In this document: positions 8,220-20,080 of the stretch, one piece after another
How positions within the stretch are numbered: the stretch's first letter is position 1
Layout of the letters: each line of letters begins with the position of its first letter
From: Stenogyne calaminthoides
Lineage: Eukaryota; Streptophyta; Magnoliopsida; Lamiales; Lamiaceae
Assembly (NCBI GenBank): GCA_037126765.1
Contig: JBBCBC010000001.1
Location: 23,206,622-23,270,621, forward strand
Reading direction: 5' to 3'
Length of the DNA stretch: 64,000 bases
The notes under the pieces: model-generated
What the model was told of the DNA's origin: nothing
The model's database searches: none
The model's input: the letters and a program-made list of their open reading frames with translations, nothing else
Translations under genes and position numbers: made by a program

Positions 8220-11142
8220 ATGTCTTGTTGCTCGATTTATGTCGATTCTTTGCCCGGTTCTGAGGAATCGGAAAACCATCGCGGGCCAGCTTCTTCGTCT
8301 CGCCGTACAATTACTCGTGGCGGAACCAAATTTTCAAGGGCAACTATCTCGGGGTGGAGATCCCGTCGGAAAATTTGGAATCCATTTGCCGTCCTCTCTT
8401 CAGACTCCGAGGAAGCTATTAATGAATTGGATCGGGAGCTGGACCGACCTAGTTTTTTAGATGATTCTGATGTGGAGGTCTCTCGATCACGGAGAAATGT
8501 CAGAGTTTTAGGCGGCCGTGATGTTAGTGGCCTAAATGCCGAAGGGTCCGGCGAGCACACCGTTGACATTGAACACAATGATGAAGTTGTGGGCGAGAAG
8601 GGTGTTGTGTTCGGTCATGACCAGAATGTCGAGCCTGGTGCTGCACCAACTCACGAAATTCCAATCGGCCGACCACATAGTCCAACATATGCTGAGTATA
8701 GTGCTCGCTTCGACTTTGAATGGCCCGAACAACCACACCGGGTAGGAGTTGAAAATGAGTATCCAGGGAGCAAGATTTCTAGCGTGATCAATGTGGACAT
8801 GCTTGGTCAACTGTACCGAACTTATGAAACTCCGAAAGATGTATTTTTCTGTGCGCCCGAACCTGACGAACGAGCAGATCAACCTCCTGAGGGGTGTGTA
8901 GCTGTGAACTTGGATACCATGGAAGCTGGCCTTCGATTCCCACTTCATCCAGTAATTACTCGTTTGCTTGTGGAGTGGAACGTTACTATTACACAGCTGA
9001 TGCCAAATGGGTGGCACATGATAATGAGCTTCTTGACTTTGTTCGGCAAGACGAAGCCTGTTTATTATCCTACCGCTGCAGAACTTACCCATCTGGTTCA
9101 TTTGACCAGACCCAAAGGTGAGCACGGGTGGCTGTATATGCAAGCGACCACTAACTGTAAGGTTATTGAGGATGTTCCGAACAAAATCAAAGATTAGAAG
9201 GATAAGTTTTGGTTTGTCGGGGGCGATTGGAAAAGCCCAGCTTCTGGATGTGAGCCGAATGCTCGCCTAGATATCCCAACGGATTTCGGAGTATGTTGAA
9301 GTAAGTGTATTATTCTTCTTTTTTACTCAGTGAACTGATATTAACTTATTTATTCTGTTTTAGGGATCCAAGCGGCGACGGACAAAGAAGCAAAAAACAG
9401 ATATTTCAGTAGCATTTGGAAAATTGACCTCGAGTCTTACTCAGAGCGTTCGGTAAAAACCTTGGACAACGCTGATCAAAGGAAGAAAGGCGGTTTGTAC
9501 GTTCCTCCGCATCACCTGGTCGCTCTTAACCCAGCTGGTAGGTTCACTTTTTGCCCTTAGTGTACCTATTTCCTAAGTAATGCTCTTAATAAATTTCGTA
9601 TTTTCGTAGCTCTTCCCGCTGTCACCATTGCCATAAGCACTGTCGAGCATACTGAGATGGCCCAGAGTAGGAAACCTAGCGAGATGACTAGAATTCAAGC
9701 CGAATGGGAAGCACAAAGAGCCCTTCGTGGTGAATCAAGCAGGCAAAAAAGAACAAGTCGATCAGCCGAGTAAGGGACGGGCGAGCAGACTCCCTCTCCT
9801 AAAAGATCCAGAAGGCAATCTGGGGAGCAAATTCTTACGGCTCAGGCGAGCACACATGCTGCCGTGGAGGAAACCCCCTCTGTTGAGGTAACCAAAGCTG
9901 CGCCTTCGTCTATCGCCCCTGTCCATGCTGTAGAAGCATAGGCGAGCAGAACTACACCCCCCTGTGGGTCCCAAAGTTTAGGCCCCTTCATGCTCTCAAG
10001 TTCGTTCTCCCAACGATAAGTCATTCTAGGGATGGGACCCCGTACGGGTGAGCAGGTACACTTGTTTGCCCTGTTTCATGTTTCTTATTACGTTCAATCT
10101 GGTTGCCCGGTTCACTTGAGCTCTTAACACCTTGCAGGCTTGGCAGGGTATCACCTCTAATGGCGGAGTTGAAAGACTATTTTATTTCCCCCACCGTATG
10201 AAACATCCCCGGTCTTCCTGATCATGTACAGAGAGCTTGTGAGACTCCCATTCGGGCATGGACGACCGATCTTGAAGAAGTAATCAACGGGCCGACGGTG
10301 TTGGAAACAATGCGCTTAGGCCTAGTACATCATGGCTAGTCCCTTGTTCTTTTGGAGAATGCCTATTCAGCGACTGGCAAGCTCCACTCCCAGCATCTGA
10401 AACTCATATAGAGTTTTCAAGAAAAGACTGATGAGCTAAATAGAGCTCATGAAGAGGTGAAATTTGCCCAGGAAGACGCACGTTTGGCCAGAGAGGAATT
10501 ACGTCAAGCTCAAGAGGAGTTACGTCACGACAGGGAAGAGTTGGCAAGGATTAGAGGAATTCAGGAAGAGCACGAGAAGGTTTTGCTCGCTCAGCAACTC
10601 CTTACTGCGGAAGAGACCAACACTCGACTAGGCCTCAAAAATTCGATGATGCGTACTGACGAATATGTCGATTCAATATCCAATTTCTCCTCCATCTGTG
10701 CCTTTGTTGATGTTCTATTCATGCGGTGAGGCGAACACTCTCAGCCGATCAGATTTCGCTGCTCAAAATGGCCCTTGAGAAGTATACGGCCGACAACCCT
10801 CCTGATCGTAATTTGCCGATAGTTGATCTCCATGACTTGTGTGACTTCTCCAACCTCCCTGATGGGATTGAAATCGAGGATCCTTTGACGGACGATGAAG
10901 ACGACCAGGACGGTGAGGCTGTGGGGGATCCTACCGACCTGCATCATCAAGGCGAGCAGGAAGGTGGTAATGTGAGCAACGAGCAGGGTGGTCGGACTGG
11001 CGGCGAACAGAGTGCACTTGAGGGTGAGCCAAAAACCCAAGATGATGTCGAGCAGGACGCTCCTGATGGAGACGAGCAGATGAGACAGGGCGTGCTCGAC
11101 TTATCTCTTCCGCAGACTCCAAACATTGAATTCTTCCCATAA
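8220..11142 (+). pseudogene. Antisense gene (aORF) of element A: Transposase_28-type (putative gypsy-type transposon) protein
   Basis: This is a spliced plus-strand gene, convergent with pol. Exons as read: 8220-9300 (donor GTAAGT), 9364-9537, 9610-10047 and 10138-11142, with phases that join in frame. The first likely ATG is at 8220; frame continues upstream without a better start, except an ATG at 8154 that copy D lacks. Product: a Ser/Arg-rich N-terminus, a block containing MEAGLRFPLHP and QLMPNGW (about 8920-9010) that resembles Pfam Transposase_28, a coiled-coil region (about 10430-10640), and an acidic Gln/Gly/Glu-rich tail (10860-11100). Lesions: TAG at 9195-9197 where copy D has Trp, several stops in exons 3 and 4, a frameshift near 10725, and a 45-bp in-frame deletion in the coiled coil relative to D. 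Family role unknown; extra ORFs of this kind are known from Tat-lineage elements. Confidence 0.75.
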
Positions 11143-13670
11143 CTTTTCTTGTAAAAAATCTTGTATTTGGTTTGAGCACACTTTTTGCTCGGTCTTGAAT
11201 GGCCTGTTTTGCTTACTTTTGACAATGTTTATTTTAGTTTCTTTACTCGTTTGTGCCTCTCTTTTTTGATGAATCGAACATGATAGGTGCTTATGTTTCA
11301 TCCTGACTTCTTTGGTTTTTTGATTGTCTTATTGAGTTGCAATCAGATTGGTTGTCTTATTTAGCTGCAACCAGATTGGTTAACTTATGTGCAACCCCCA
11401 TTTTTCTTTCGTGATCGTCTTATTTTCGCTGCAATCACTTTTCTGATCGGGTTGTCTTATTTATTTCCGACCCCGTACCCATTGCTCGCTTTGTTGCGGG
11501 CATCTGTAAGTACAAACTGTTTCGTCAGGCGAACATAAAGCTCGGCTTGTTTGTTTTTGTACTGGTCGTCCGGCTTAGGTGCGACAATTCTAGGCTTCTG
11601 AGGAAACTATAAACGAATATTTCACAAAATATTTCTAGTTTATTACAACTTTTTACACTTGGAGATAACTACTACAATCACAATTGTTTACAATTTACAA
11701 CTTTAGTATTCCAAGTATCTGACGAGTATTTTGTCTGATCATGAATCTTTATCTGGATTAGGGCGAGTATGAGCTCCCGACATCTCGTCCGTGTTTGTTA
11801 TGTAGATGCGTTCGAGAGAGGTCATCTCTTCGTCTCGTCCCTTCCTCTTTAAACATCGTGCTCAGGACCGACAGCAGCAACAATGTTCACCTTCTTGGGC
11901 AAGCTGTGACTATGCGGACAACTGCCGTCCTGAGCGTATGGCGAGCAATCTTGCTCACCTTAACATGGTGCGAGCATAGGCATCTGTTCGTCATCCTTCC
12001 TAAAATCTGCTCGCACTAACCTTTCTCCTTGTTCATGCATCCGACTATTTGTCCGGGTCAACCGCGGATGCTTGAGCATCAGCGTCCGCACGCTGCCTCA
12101 TGTGGGTGCGTCGGCACACAACCTCCAAGGAGGAGATTTTTGGGATGCGAGGGGGACTTATGATTAGCTACTGCGTAAGAAGTGGAGAACGTGAGGTGGT
12201 GACCATAACTCTATCGAGCAGCTTAGGCTCGTAGCGAGCACCAAGATGTGCTCGGAGTAAGCACGCACAGTCCGGAAGAAAATACTTCCGCTGATTCGGA
12301 TTGGCTTTTCCAAATCAGAACCGAAGTATTCTGCTCCGTGATCGGGATGCGGGATTTAGAGCCCGTACAAGAGCAGGTGAGACAGGGCGTGCTCTGCTTA
12401 TCTCTTCTGCCGATTCCAAACATTGAATTCTTCCCATAACTTTTCTTGTAAAAAATCTTGTATTTGGTTTGAGCAGACTTTTTGCTCGGTCTTGAATGGC
12501 CTGTTTTGCTTACTTTGGAAAATGTTTGTTTTAGTTTCTTTACTCGTTTGTGCCTCTTTTTTGATGAATCGAACATGATAGGTGCTTATGTTTCATCCTG
12601 ACTTCTTTGGTTTTTTGATTGTCTTATTGAGTTGCAATCAGATTGGTTGTCTTATTTAGCTGCAACCAGATTGGTTAACTTATGTGCAACCCCCATTTTT
12701 CTTTCGTGATCGTCTTATTTTCGCTGCAATCACTTTTCTGATCGGGTTGTCTTATTTATTTCCGACCCCGTACCCATTGCTCGCTTTGTTGCGGGCATCT
12801 GTAAGTACAAACTCTTTCGTCAGGCGAACATAAAGCTCGGCTTGTTTGTTTTTGTACTGGTCGTCCGGCTTAGGTGCGACAATTCTAGGCTTCTGAGGAA
12901 ACTATAAACGAATATTTCACAAAATATTTCTAGTTTATTACAACTTTTTACACTTGGAGATAACTACTACAATCACAATTGTTTACAATTTACAACTTTA
13001 GTATTCCAAGTATCTGACGAGTGTTTTGTCTGATCATGAATCTTTATCTGGATTAGGGCGAGTATGAGCTCCCGACATCTCGTCCGTGTTTGTTATGTAG
13101 ATGCGTTCGAGAGAGGTCATCTCTTCGTCTCACCCCTTCCTCTTTAAACATCGTGCTCAGGACCGACAGCAGCAGCAATGTTCACCTTCTTGGGCAAGCT
13201 GTGACTATGCGGACAGCTGCCGTCCTGAGCGTATGGCGAGTAATCTTGCTCACCTTAACATGGTGCGAGCATAGGCATCTGTTCGTCATCCTTCCTAAAA
13301 TCTGCTCGCACTAACCTTTCTCCTTGTTCATGCATCCGACTATTTGTCCGGGTCAACCGCGGATGCTTGAGCATCAGCGTCCGCACGCTGCCTCATGTGG
13401 GTGCGTCGGCACACAACCTCCAAGGAGGAGATTTTTGGGATGCGAGGGGGACTTATGATTAGCTACTGCACAAGCAGTGGAGAACGTGAGGTGGTGACCA
13501 TAACTCTATCGAGCAGCTTGGGCTCGTAGCGAGCACCAAGATGTGCTCGGAGTAAGCACGCATAGTCCGGAAGAAAATACTTCCCCTTATTCGGATTGGC
13601 TTTTCCAAATCAGAACCGAAGTATTCTGCTCCGTGACCGGGATGCGGGATTTAGAGCCTGTACAAGAGCA
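11080..13670. repeat. 1.3-kb tandem duplication in the spacer of element A
   Basis: Two head-to-tail copies of about 1297 bp (about 11080-12376 and 12377-13670) are almost identical by eye. Each starts with the last 60 bp of the aORF and continues through its 3' flank. All three boundaries fall at the word GAGCA (near 11082, 12371 and 13667), so recombination at this short word is a likely cause. Copy D has the unit once from 62340 until it is cut at 63221. No gene is visible inside; short frames (11795-12019, 13090-13314) lack any family resemblance. Confidence 0.9.
11318..11485. repeat. Degenerate 29-bp tandem repeat (TTGTCTTATTT...GCAATCAGATTGG)
   Basis: Four to five diverged units of a TTGTCTTATTTAGYTGCAAYC-type sequence stand in tandem downstream of the aORF. 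The array is repeated in the duplicated copy (about 12615-12782) and in copy D (about 62588-62745), so it belongs to the family rather than to this insertion. Confidence 0.7.
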
Positions 13671-14177
13671 AACACCGAGACACATGATTGAGTCAGCGAA
13701 GTGATTGCTGAACTCAGCGTCGAGAGTTACGTCTGGAGGCATACCAAACCAACCAATTCTGATGAGCGTGTTTTTTGCTAGTGTTTTGCGGAAGTTTTTT
13801 CTTTTTCTATTTTTTTACTTCTTCTTCCTTTGGCTACCGACGGGCTTTTTATACTACTCCACCAAACAGGTGCTGGCATGGCTATTTGGAGCTGGCCCTC
13901 TTAGTTCAACCCCTTAGATCGACATCTGTCCCTGCTTTTGCCAGCTTTGACTAAGAAATTGACACGTACCTTACTGGGTTGCCACCAGTTTTCACCCTGA
14001 ATTGACACGTAGCTTTTAGCCTCAATAATGTTGAAAAGACCCCTTTGGCAGGATTCCAGGCTCCGTGTCTGACACTTTATGCTGGGCCTCTTCGGTTGCC
14101 CTGCTCAACCTACACTAGTGGTCGATGTGTTCGTCCTTGCTCGCGAGCGAGGACAAACTTATATTCTAAACTCTGTT
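13671..14177. other. Spacer between the duplication and the pol stop of element A
   Basis: No plus-strand gene is seen. On the minus strand a TATAAAAAG box lies at about 13847-13855, followed by a purine-rich leader. A short frame begins MPPDVTLDAEFSNHF near 13740 and ends near 13580. This could be a minor sense-strand promoter and small ORF, or chance. No homology is recognised. Confidence 0.35.
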
Positions 14178-15019
14178 TATCGATCATGTTTGCCTTTATT
14201 GATAATATTTTTCAAATTCGACGCATTCCATGAGTAGGAAAGCGGTATTCCATCCAAGTCTTCCAAATCATACGCCCCATTTAATAAATGCTCCGACACT
14301 CGAAATGGTCCTTCCCAAGCTCGGCCGAACACACTGCCTGGTACCCCTGTTGCTCACCTCAAAATGAGCTCGCCAATGTTAAACCTGTGAGTCCAGACCT
14401 TGGAGTTATAAAATTTTTCAGACCTTTGCTTGTACATAGCGTTCTTGAAATCGGCCTCGAATCGTTTTTCTTCCAATAGATCCGTACTTAAAGCGAGCGC
14501 CTGGTCGTTGGTGTGTTCGCCAAAGCACATAGTCCGGTGGTATGACGGCTTCCGTACCAAATGCCAGAGCAAACGGGGTTTCTGCAGTTGACATTCTGAA
14601 AGTTGTGCGGTAGGCCCATAGGATTTCTGGCAGCTCTTCAGCCCATCCTCCCCCCTTAGAATTATCAAGTTTAGCCTTCAGGGTATGCTTGAGGATTTTA
14701 TTGACGACTTCAACTTGTCCGTTTGATTGGGGATAATATGGGGTAGAATAATATTTTTTAATCCCACAGCGAGTGCAATTCTGTCGGAATTCACTCCCAT
14801 CAAACTGTTTGCCGTTGTCCGTTACTAACGAGTGGGGAAGCCCAAATCGACAAATAATATTTTTCCAAATGAAATTCCACATCCTTTGCTCGGTGGCTTT
14901 CACAATAGCTTCAACTTCAGCCCACTTAGTGTAATAGTCGACGACGACCACGATATATTTTACCCCCGATGTGCCAGTGGGAAAGGGGCCAATCAAGTCG
15001 ATCCCCCATTTGGCAAACG
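14178..15019 (-). pseudogene. Element A pol, integrase core and C-terminus
   Basis: The minus strand encodes the integrase catalytic core with all three acidic residues in recognisable contexts: VVVDYYTKW, VTDNGKQFD and NGQVEVVNK. A C-terminal part follows, read in shifted frames, with GAYDLEDLDG and a final NKGKHDR before TAA (14178-14180). A frameshift near 14530 separates the core from the following helix-rich part, and an in-frame TGA lies near 14353. The N-terminal zinc-binding part lies beyond the inserted copia element C, at 24338-24700. Integrase would insert the cDNA copy into the genome; this one cannot be made whole. Confidence 0.88.
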
Positions 15020-16989
15020 TGTTGGGGAATTAATTGCCCGGATCTATTCGGGTTGAATATTTAAATATAAATTTAATTCTAACAATTATTACTAGCATGA
15101 ATTAATCATATATTAATTCAAATAATAATTCAACAACCAATCATGCATATAAACAGTTCACATAAAACCTACGCATGCGGAAATACTACGGGTTTACGTG
15201 AACTAACCTCTCGGAGTGACAACCGTTGAGAAGATGGATCCCGTTCACACGAACACACCAAAAGGTCTTCTCAAGTATTCCCTTATCCTTGTTCAACAAT
15301 CCGGTGGAAGGAACTCGCGAACAATTTAACAAAAGGAAAAATAAAATTATGTTGCACCAACTTTGTGGATTTCTAATTTTTCCAACACATGAAATTGCAC
15401 ACTCACAATTGAAGTTTTTCGAAAATACACAATCTGTCGACGTTTCAAAATATTTGATATTTTATCGACGCTGATATTTTTTCGAAAAACCAATTTTCGT
15501 GTTCACCTGGGGATGAAACATTCATCCCCTATTTATAATGAGGGGTTGGTCGAAATTTTTGGTGGAAATAAAGATGGGAAATTTTTTTTCTTGATCTCCA
15601 AGAAATCTTGAATATATCTCATATATTCTTTTCTCCATATTTAAAATATTACACAAAAATCCCACTTCCTCTTGTTATGGATATTTTCGAAAATAATAAG
15701 GAATATGAATTCAAGATTTGGATCTTCTTGAATTTATGAGATATTCTTGTATTCCAAGAATACATATCTTCCATAATATATTTTCAAGAAAATCAAGAAA
15801 ATCAAGAAAATCTTTCCTCTCCTTATTTATTCATAAATTTCGAAATATGCTTAATAAATAACCAAGTGGGAGATTTCTTGAATTTAATGAGATAATCTTG
15901 TATTCCAAGAATACTTATCTACATTCCATAACAAAATTCAAAGAAAATCTTTCTCCCTCTTTTATTTATTATTTTCGAAACTTTTAGGAAAATTAGGCAA
16001 CAATAATTTATTTTATTTTAAACACCTTTTTAAGTTACTGGACATTATGTTTGGGCTACTTGAGGGGCCTTTAGGAGAATTAAGATTGGACCTTCTAATG
16101 GACTTTGAATATCTAATATTGAGCCACAATATTATTCAAGCCCATAAATATTAATTAATCCCACTACATAATTAATATTGCACTATCCATCTTAACCCAT
16201 ATTACTGTTAATATGGCTCCCGATTATTATTTACCGTGTTTAAGATTATCTAGCCTATTAATTAATTCAAGCCACTGAAATAGCTTTCCATTAATTAATA
16301 TCTTTTGTCCTTGGTCAAGGAACGGTTCAACATTATTATCCATACCGGAAACTAATTCCACTTGCAAGATTTTGTATGATAAATCTTATGAACCTCCCAA
16401 GGGGGCAAATTAAACAAGCGTACTCGCACACGATTCTTCGTATTAAATCTTAGCAATCGCATGTGACCAGTAATATTGCCCAAGATATAAAGTATTGAAT
16501 CTCATTGATTCTCTACCCGTTATAAGTCAAAGCAATAATTACTAACCACACACAATCCTATTTAAGGGACGAAGATTAAGAAATAACAAACCACTGAGGT
16601 TTAATTCTTCCTGGTTCAGTGCTGAAGAATTTATCCTCCTATAGGCCCTGTTCAGTGCATCAGTCATGCACTAGTGTAATCTCTTGGTCAAGACAAGCCA
16701 ATCTGAGCCTTACACTTCAACCTTTCACGATGGATTATTCATTTCTATCTAGGTCGTGAACAACGTACTTTTAGTTACAATGGACTATTAATTTAATCTT
16801 CTGTGATCTGGTATCACTAAATTAACTACAATGTAACACGTACTGTTTATTGAACAGTTATGCAGTAAATATATATAACATTCAATGATATTTAAAGCAT
16901 CAGTGATAAATAATTTATTTCAGTAAATAAGACAGAAATTCAGTTTGGTTATACAAAGTAAAAACATACTTTCCAGTATAACCCCAACA
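15020..16989 (-). repeat. Element C 3' LTR
   Basis: 1970 bp, bounded by TGTTGGGG and CCCCAACA. The minus-strand TATA candidate ATTATAAATAGGGG is at about 15527-15540. It differs from the partner LTR (22371-24332) by scattered substitutions and a few short indels, for example an extra AATCAAGA-type unit near 15790. A truncated relative is element E (57331-58196). Confidence 0.93.
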
Positions 16990-17120
16990 ATCTCCCACTT
17001 ATACTCAAAGTCTGCTTTTAAGTATACTACAGCATATCTCGTGTAGTTCCTAATACGTGACATCTAATGTCACCTACACGAACCTAATAATATCTCCCAC
17101 TTATACTCAAAGTAGATTGG
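16990..17120 (-). other. Polypurine tract and 3' untranslated part of element C
   Basis: On the minus strand AAGTGGGAGAT (16990-17000) abuts the 3' LTR start and is the likely plus-strand primer. The remaining bases up to the RNase H remnant hold no gene; a second copy of the CTCCCACTTATACTC motif occurs near 17095. Confidence 0.7.
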
Positions 17121-17784
17121 CTACACACTTGACAACCATCCCTCCCACATGTCTCTTGAATGTTTCAGAGGCAGACACTTTGTGAAAGGATTAACTAGGT
17201 TATCCTCCAATGCGATTTTAGCCACCTCTTCATCTCCTCTCTTAACGATTTCTCGTCTAAGATTTCTTCCCTTCAGTGTGCTTGTTTGACTCGTGGACTC
17301 TTGGTTCCCTTGAATTTGCAACTGCCCCTAGCAAATATTGCTAGACAAATTCGGAACTCCATCCAAGTCCACTAAGAAGGTCTAGAGCCAAACTGGTTCC
17401 TTCACTGCTTCACAAGCAGCTACTTACCCGGTTTCCATGGTTGAGTCAGTGATGCATTTCTGCTTCACACTCGTCCATTTCATGGCTACACTTCCCAAAT
17501 GAAAGCACACTAACTGAGGCAGATAGTTTCTTGGAATCTATGTCTGATTGGAAATTCGAGTCCGTGTAACCGATGGGGATTAGACTGCCTGACTGATAAA
17601 CTAACATTCTATCCTGAGTTCTTTTCAGATACTTCAGAATGTTTTTAACTGCCGTCCAATGCTCTTTTCCCGGATTACTTTGATATCTCGCCACCATGCC
17701 AACGACAAAGCAGATATCCGATCTCATGCACAACATTGCATACATAAGGCTTCCGACAGCCGAAGCATAAGGAATGCCTTTCAT
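17121..17784 (-). pseudogene. Element C RNase H remnant
   Basis: The minus-strand frame 17784-17446 encodes the end of RT and the start of RNase H (GSLMYAMLCMRSDICF, then YTDSNFQSDIDSKK with the first catalytic Asp). It then degenerates where the related copy H (63258-63966) continues with the motif TMEAEYVAASEAAKEAVWL. A last piece (17321-17121) matches the expected C-terminus (KCLPLKHSRDMWEGWLSS). The middle of RNase H, including its catalytic Glu and second Asp, has been lost or scrambled, so the enzyme is non-functional. Confidence 0.82.
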
Positions 17785-17799
17785 GTAATCTAACTCTCT

Positions 17800-18690
17800 C
17801 TATGTCTTAGGGCACATTTCCTTGGATAGATGGATTCCATGCCTGAAAGGTACGAAGCCTTTCTTAGAATCCTGCATGCTGAATCGCTTCAAGACAATGT
17901 CTATATATGAAGCTTGCGATAAGCCTATCATTCTTTTCTTGCGATCTCGAGTGATCTTGACCCCAAGGACGTGCCCGGCTTCCCCTAAGTCCTTCATATC
18001 AAACTATTTTGAAAGCCATGCCCTTACGTCTGACAACATCTTTACATCATCTCCGATGAGCAGAATGTCGTCTACGTATAGTACTAAGAATACCAATGCA
18101 GTTCCGACACGCTTCTTGTACACACAACTTTCGTATTCATTTTGATCAAACCCATAAGACTTTATTACTTGATCAAAACATTGGTTCCAAGCTTTGGATG
18201 ATTGTTTGAGTCCATAAATGGACTTCTTGAGCTTACAAACTAGGTGTTCTTGGCCTTTTTCAATGAAGCCTTGGGGTTGTTGCATATAGATTTCCTCTTC
18301 AAGACTTCCGTTAAGGAAAGCCGTTTTGACATCCATTTGCCAGATTTCAAAGTCGAGATGTGCAGCAATTGACAAGAGAATTCGGATGGACTTGAGCATT
18401 GCTACAGGTGAAAAGGTTTCCTCATAGTCGATCCCTTCTTTCTGAGTATAACCTTTTGCCACAAGCGTTGCCTTAAAGGTTTCCACCTTCCCGTCCGGTA
18501 CTCTATTCCTCTTGTATACCCACTTGCATCCAATGGGTTTGACCCCATTAAGTGGTTCGACTAACTCCCACACTCTGTTATGATCCATAGAACCCATTTC
18601 GGCTTCCATTGCTGTTTGCCAAGAAACCGCATCCTTGTCTTGGATTGCCTCGTCGTAAGTTCATGGGTCTGATTCATCTTGACTGGGGAC
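17800..18690 (-). pseudogene. Element C reverse transcriptase
   Basis: The minus strand encodes the copia RT: GCKWVYKRNRVPDGKVETF, ARVT-like AKGYTQKEGIDYEETFSP, QMDVKTAFLNGSLEEEIYM, and the catalytic YVDDILLIGDD at about 18075. A second frame (17997-17800) carries MKDLGEAGHVLGVKITRDRK, the thumb region. An in-frame stop at about 18001-18003 (a Phe-Ter-like change just before MKDLGEAG) separates the two. RT copies the element RNA into DNA; the active-site Asp pair is intact but the protein is truncated. Confidence 0.88.
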
Positions 18691-18795
18691 TAAGTCCGAG
18701 GACTCTCCTATCCCCATTAATCTCTCGGGTTATCTCACAACCCTCCCACTACATCGAGGTTTCGGTTGTGTAAGTGTGTCGTTTGGTATATCATC

Positions 18796-19734
18796 TTATA
18801 CAGTTGGCACTGAGGTTAACCCTCTAAGCTCATTTAAGGTAATCTCACTTTTGGGCTTTCTTTCGCTCATATAGTCTTCTTCCAAAAATCTAAAGTGGGT
18901 GCTTATCACCACCTTTTGATCCTCGGGACCATAGAACATATACCCATTTGTTCCCTCGGGGTACCCTATAAACATCCTTAATTCTGATAGAGGATCTAAT
19001 TTTCTGACTTCCTTGTCCAACACGTAGGCCGGACACCCCCAAATCCTCATGTGTCTCAAACTGGGCTTGCGCCCGGTCCACAATTCTTTGGGAGTTTTGG
19101 GAACCGATTTAGATGGCACCAAGTTCAGAATATAAGCCGCTGTTTCCAAGGCATGACCCCAGAACGACTTGAGTAGATCCGCATAACTCATCATTGATCT
19201 AACCATTTCTAAAAGAGTTATGTTTCTTCACTCTGCAACCCCATTTTGTTGAGGGGTTCCGGGTGCAGTTAGCTGGGATACAATCCCTTCATCTGACAAG
19301 TAGTTCAAAAACTCATCGCTGAGGTACTCGTCTCCACGATCAGATCGTAGAGACTTGATACGTTTTTCCCTATGATTCTCTGCTTGAGCCTTAAATTCTT
19401 TGAATTTGTCAAAGGTCTCAGATTTATGCTTCATAAGGAAAATGTAGTCGTACCTTGAGTAATCATCAATAAAGGTGACGAAATACTCATAACCTCCTCT
19501 TGATTTGATTGACATTAGACCACATACGTCCGTGTGAACGATTTTTAACACTTCTTTGGCTCTATTCCCCTTGGCTCCGAATGCCCTCTTGGTCATTTTA
19601 CCCTCCAAACATGATTCGCAAGTTGGGATTGGTTCAACCCGGAGAGACTCCAATGAACCATCTTCTACCAACCTTTGAATCCTTTTTGGATTAATATGTC
19701 CCAATCTAAGATGCCATAGAAGTGTCTCGTTCAC
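18796..19734 (-). pseudogene. Element C integrase
   Basis: The minus-strand frame 19734-19228 starts with the GAG-pre-integrase zinc motif (HLRLGHINPKRI ... CESCLEGK). It contains HTDVCG, a SLRSDRGDEY block and the conserved QQNGVAE, that is, all three catalytic acidic positions. A stop at about 19225 breaks the frame. The next piece (19206-18796) carries SFWGHALETAAYILNLVPSK and WGCPAYVLDKEV, the usual C-terminal part. The stretch 18691-18795 between INT and RT is non-coding by eye. Confidence 0.87.
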
Positions 19735-20080
19735 GTCTGATGAACGTTCTCTTTTATCCGAAACAGTCTATGTGTTATATGATGCATTTCGTGAGTGGTG
19801 TGCACAGTTAATTCTATAGAGATTGTCCATCAATGTCCCATAACAGATACACTCATCATTTCAAGAAATGATGTCATTCTTATTAGAAGAAACTAAGTAT
19901 CCATTAACAGAATTTTAGAAACTGAAAGTGAATTCTTTCTAAAACTGGGAACATAAAGAACGTCTCTTAAAATTAAAACTCTGTTTTCAAAAGACAGGTG
20001 CACTTCTCCCACTTCTTCAGCTGCCACTCTCGTAGCATCGCCCAGTGTGATGAGGATCTCACTCCCACTAAGTTGTCGGG
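19735..20080 (-). pseudogene. Element C protease C-terminal region, degenerate
   Basis: This lies between the protease active site (20081-20160) and the integrase zinc motif, where the rest of the aspartic protease belongs. The minus-strand reading is broken by several stops and I cannot follow a continuous frame. It is annotated from position within the polyprotein rather than from a strong motif. Confidence 0.5.
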
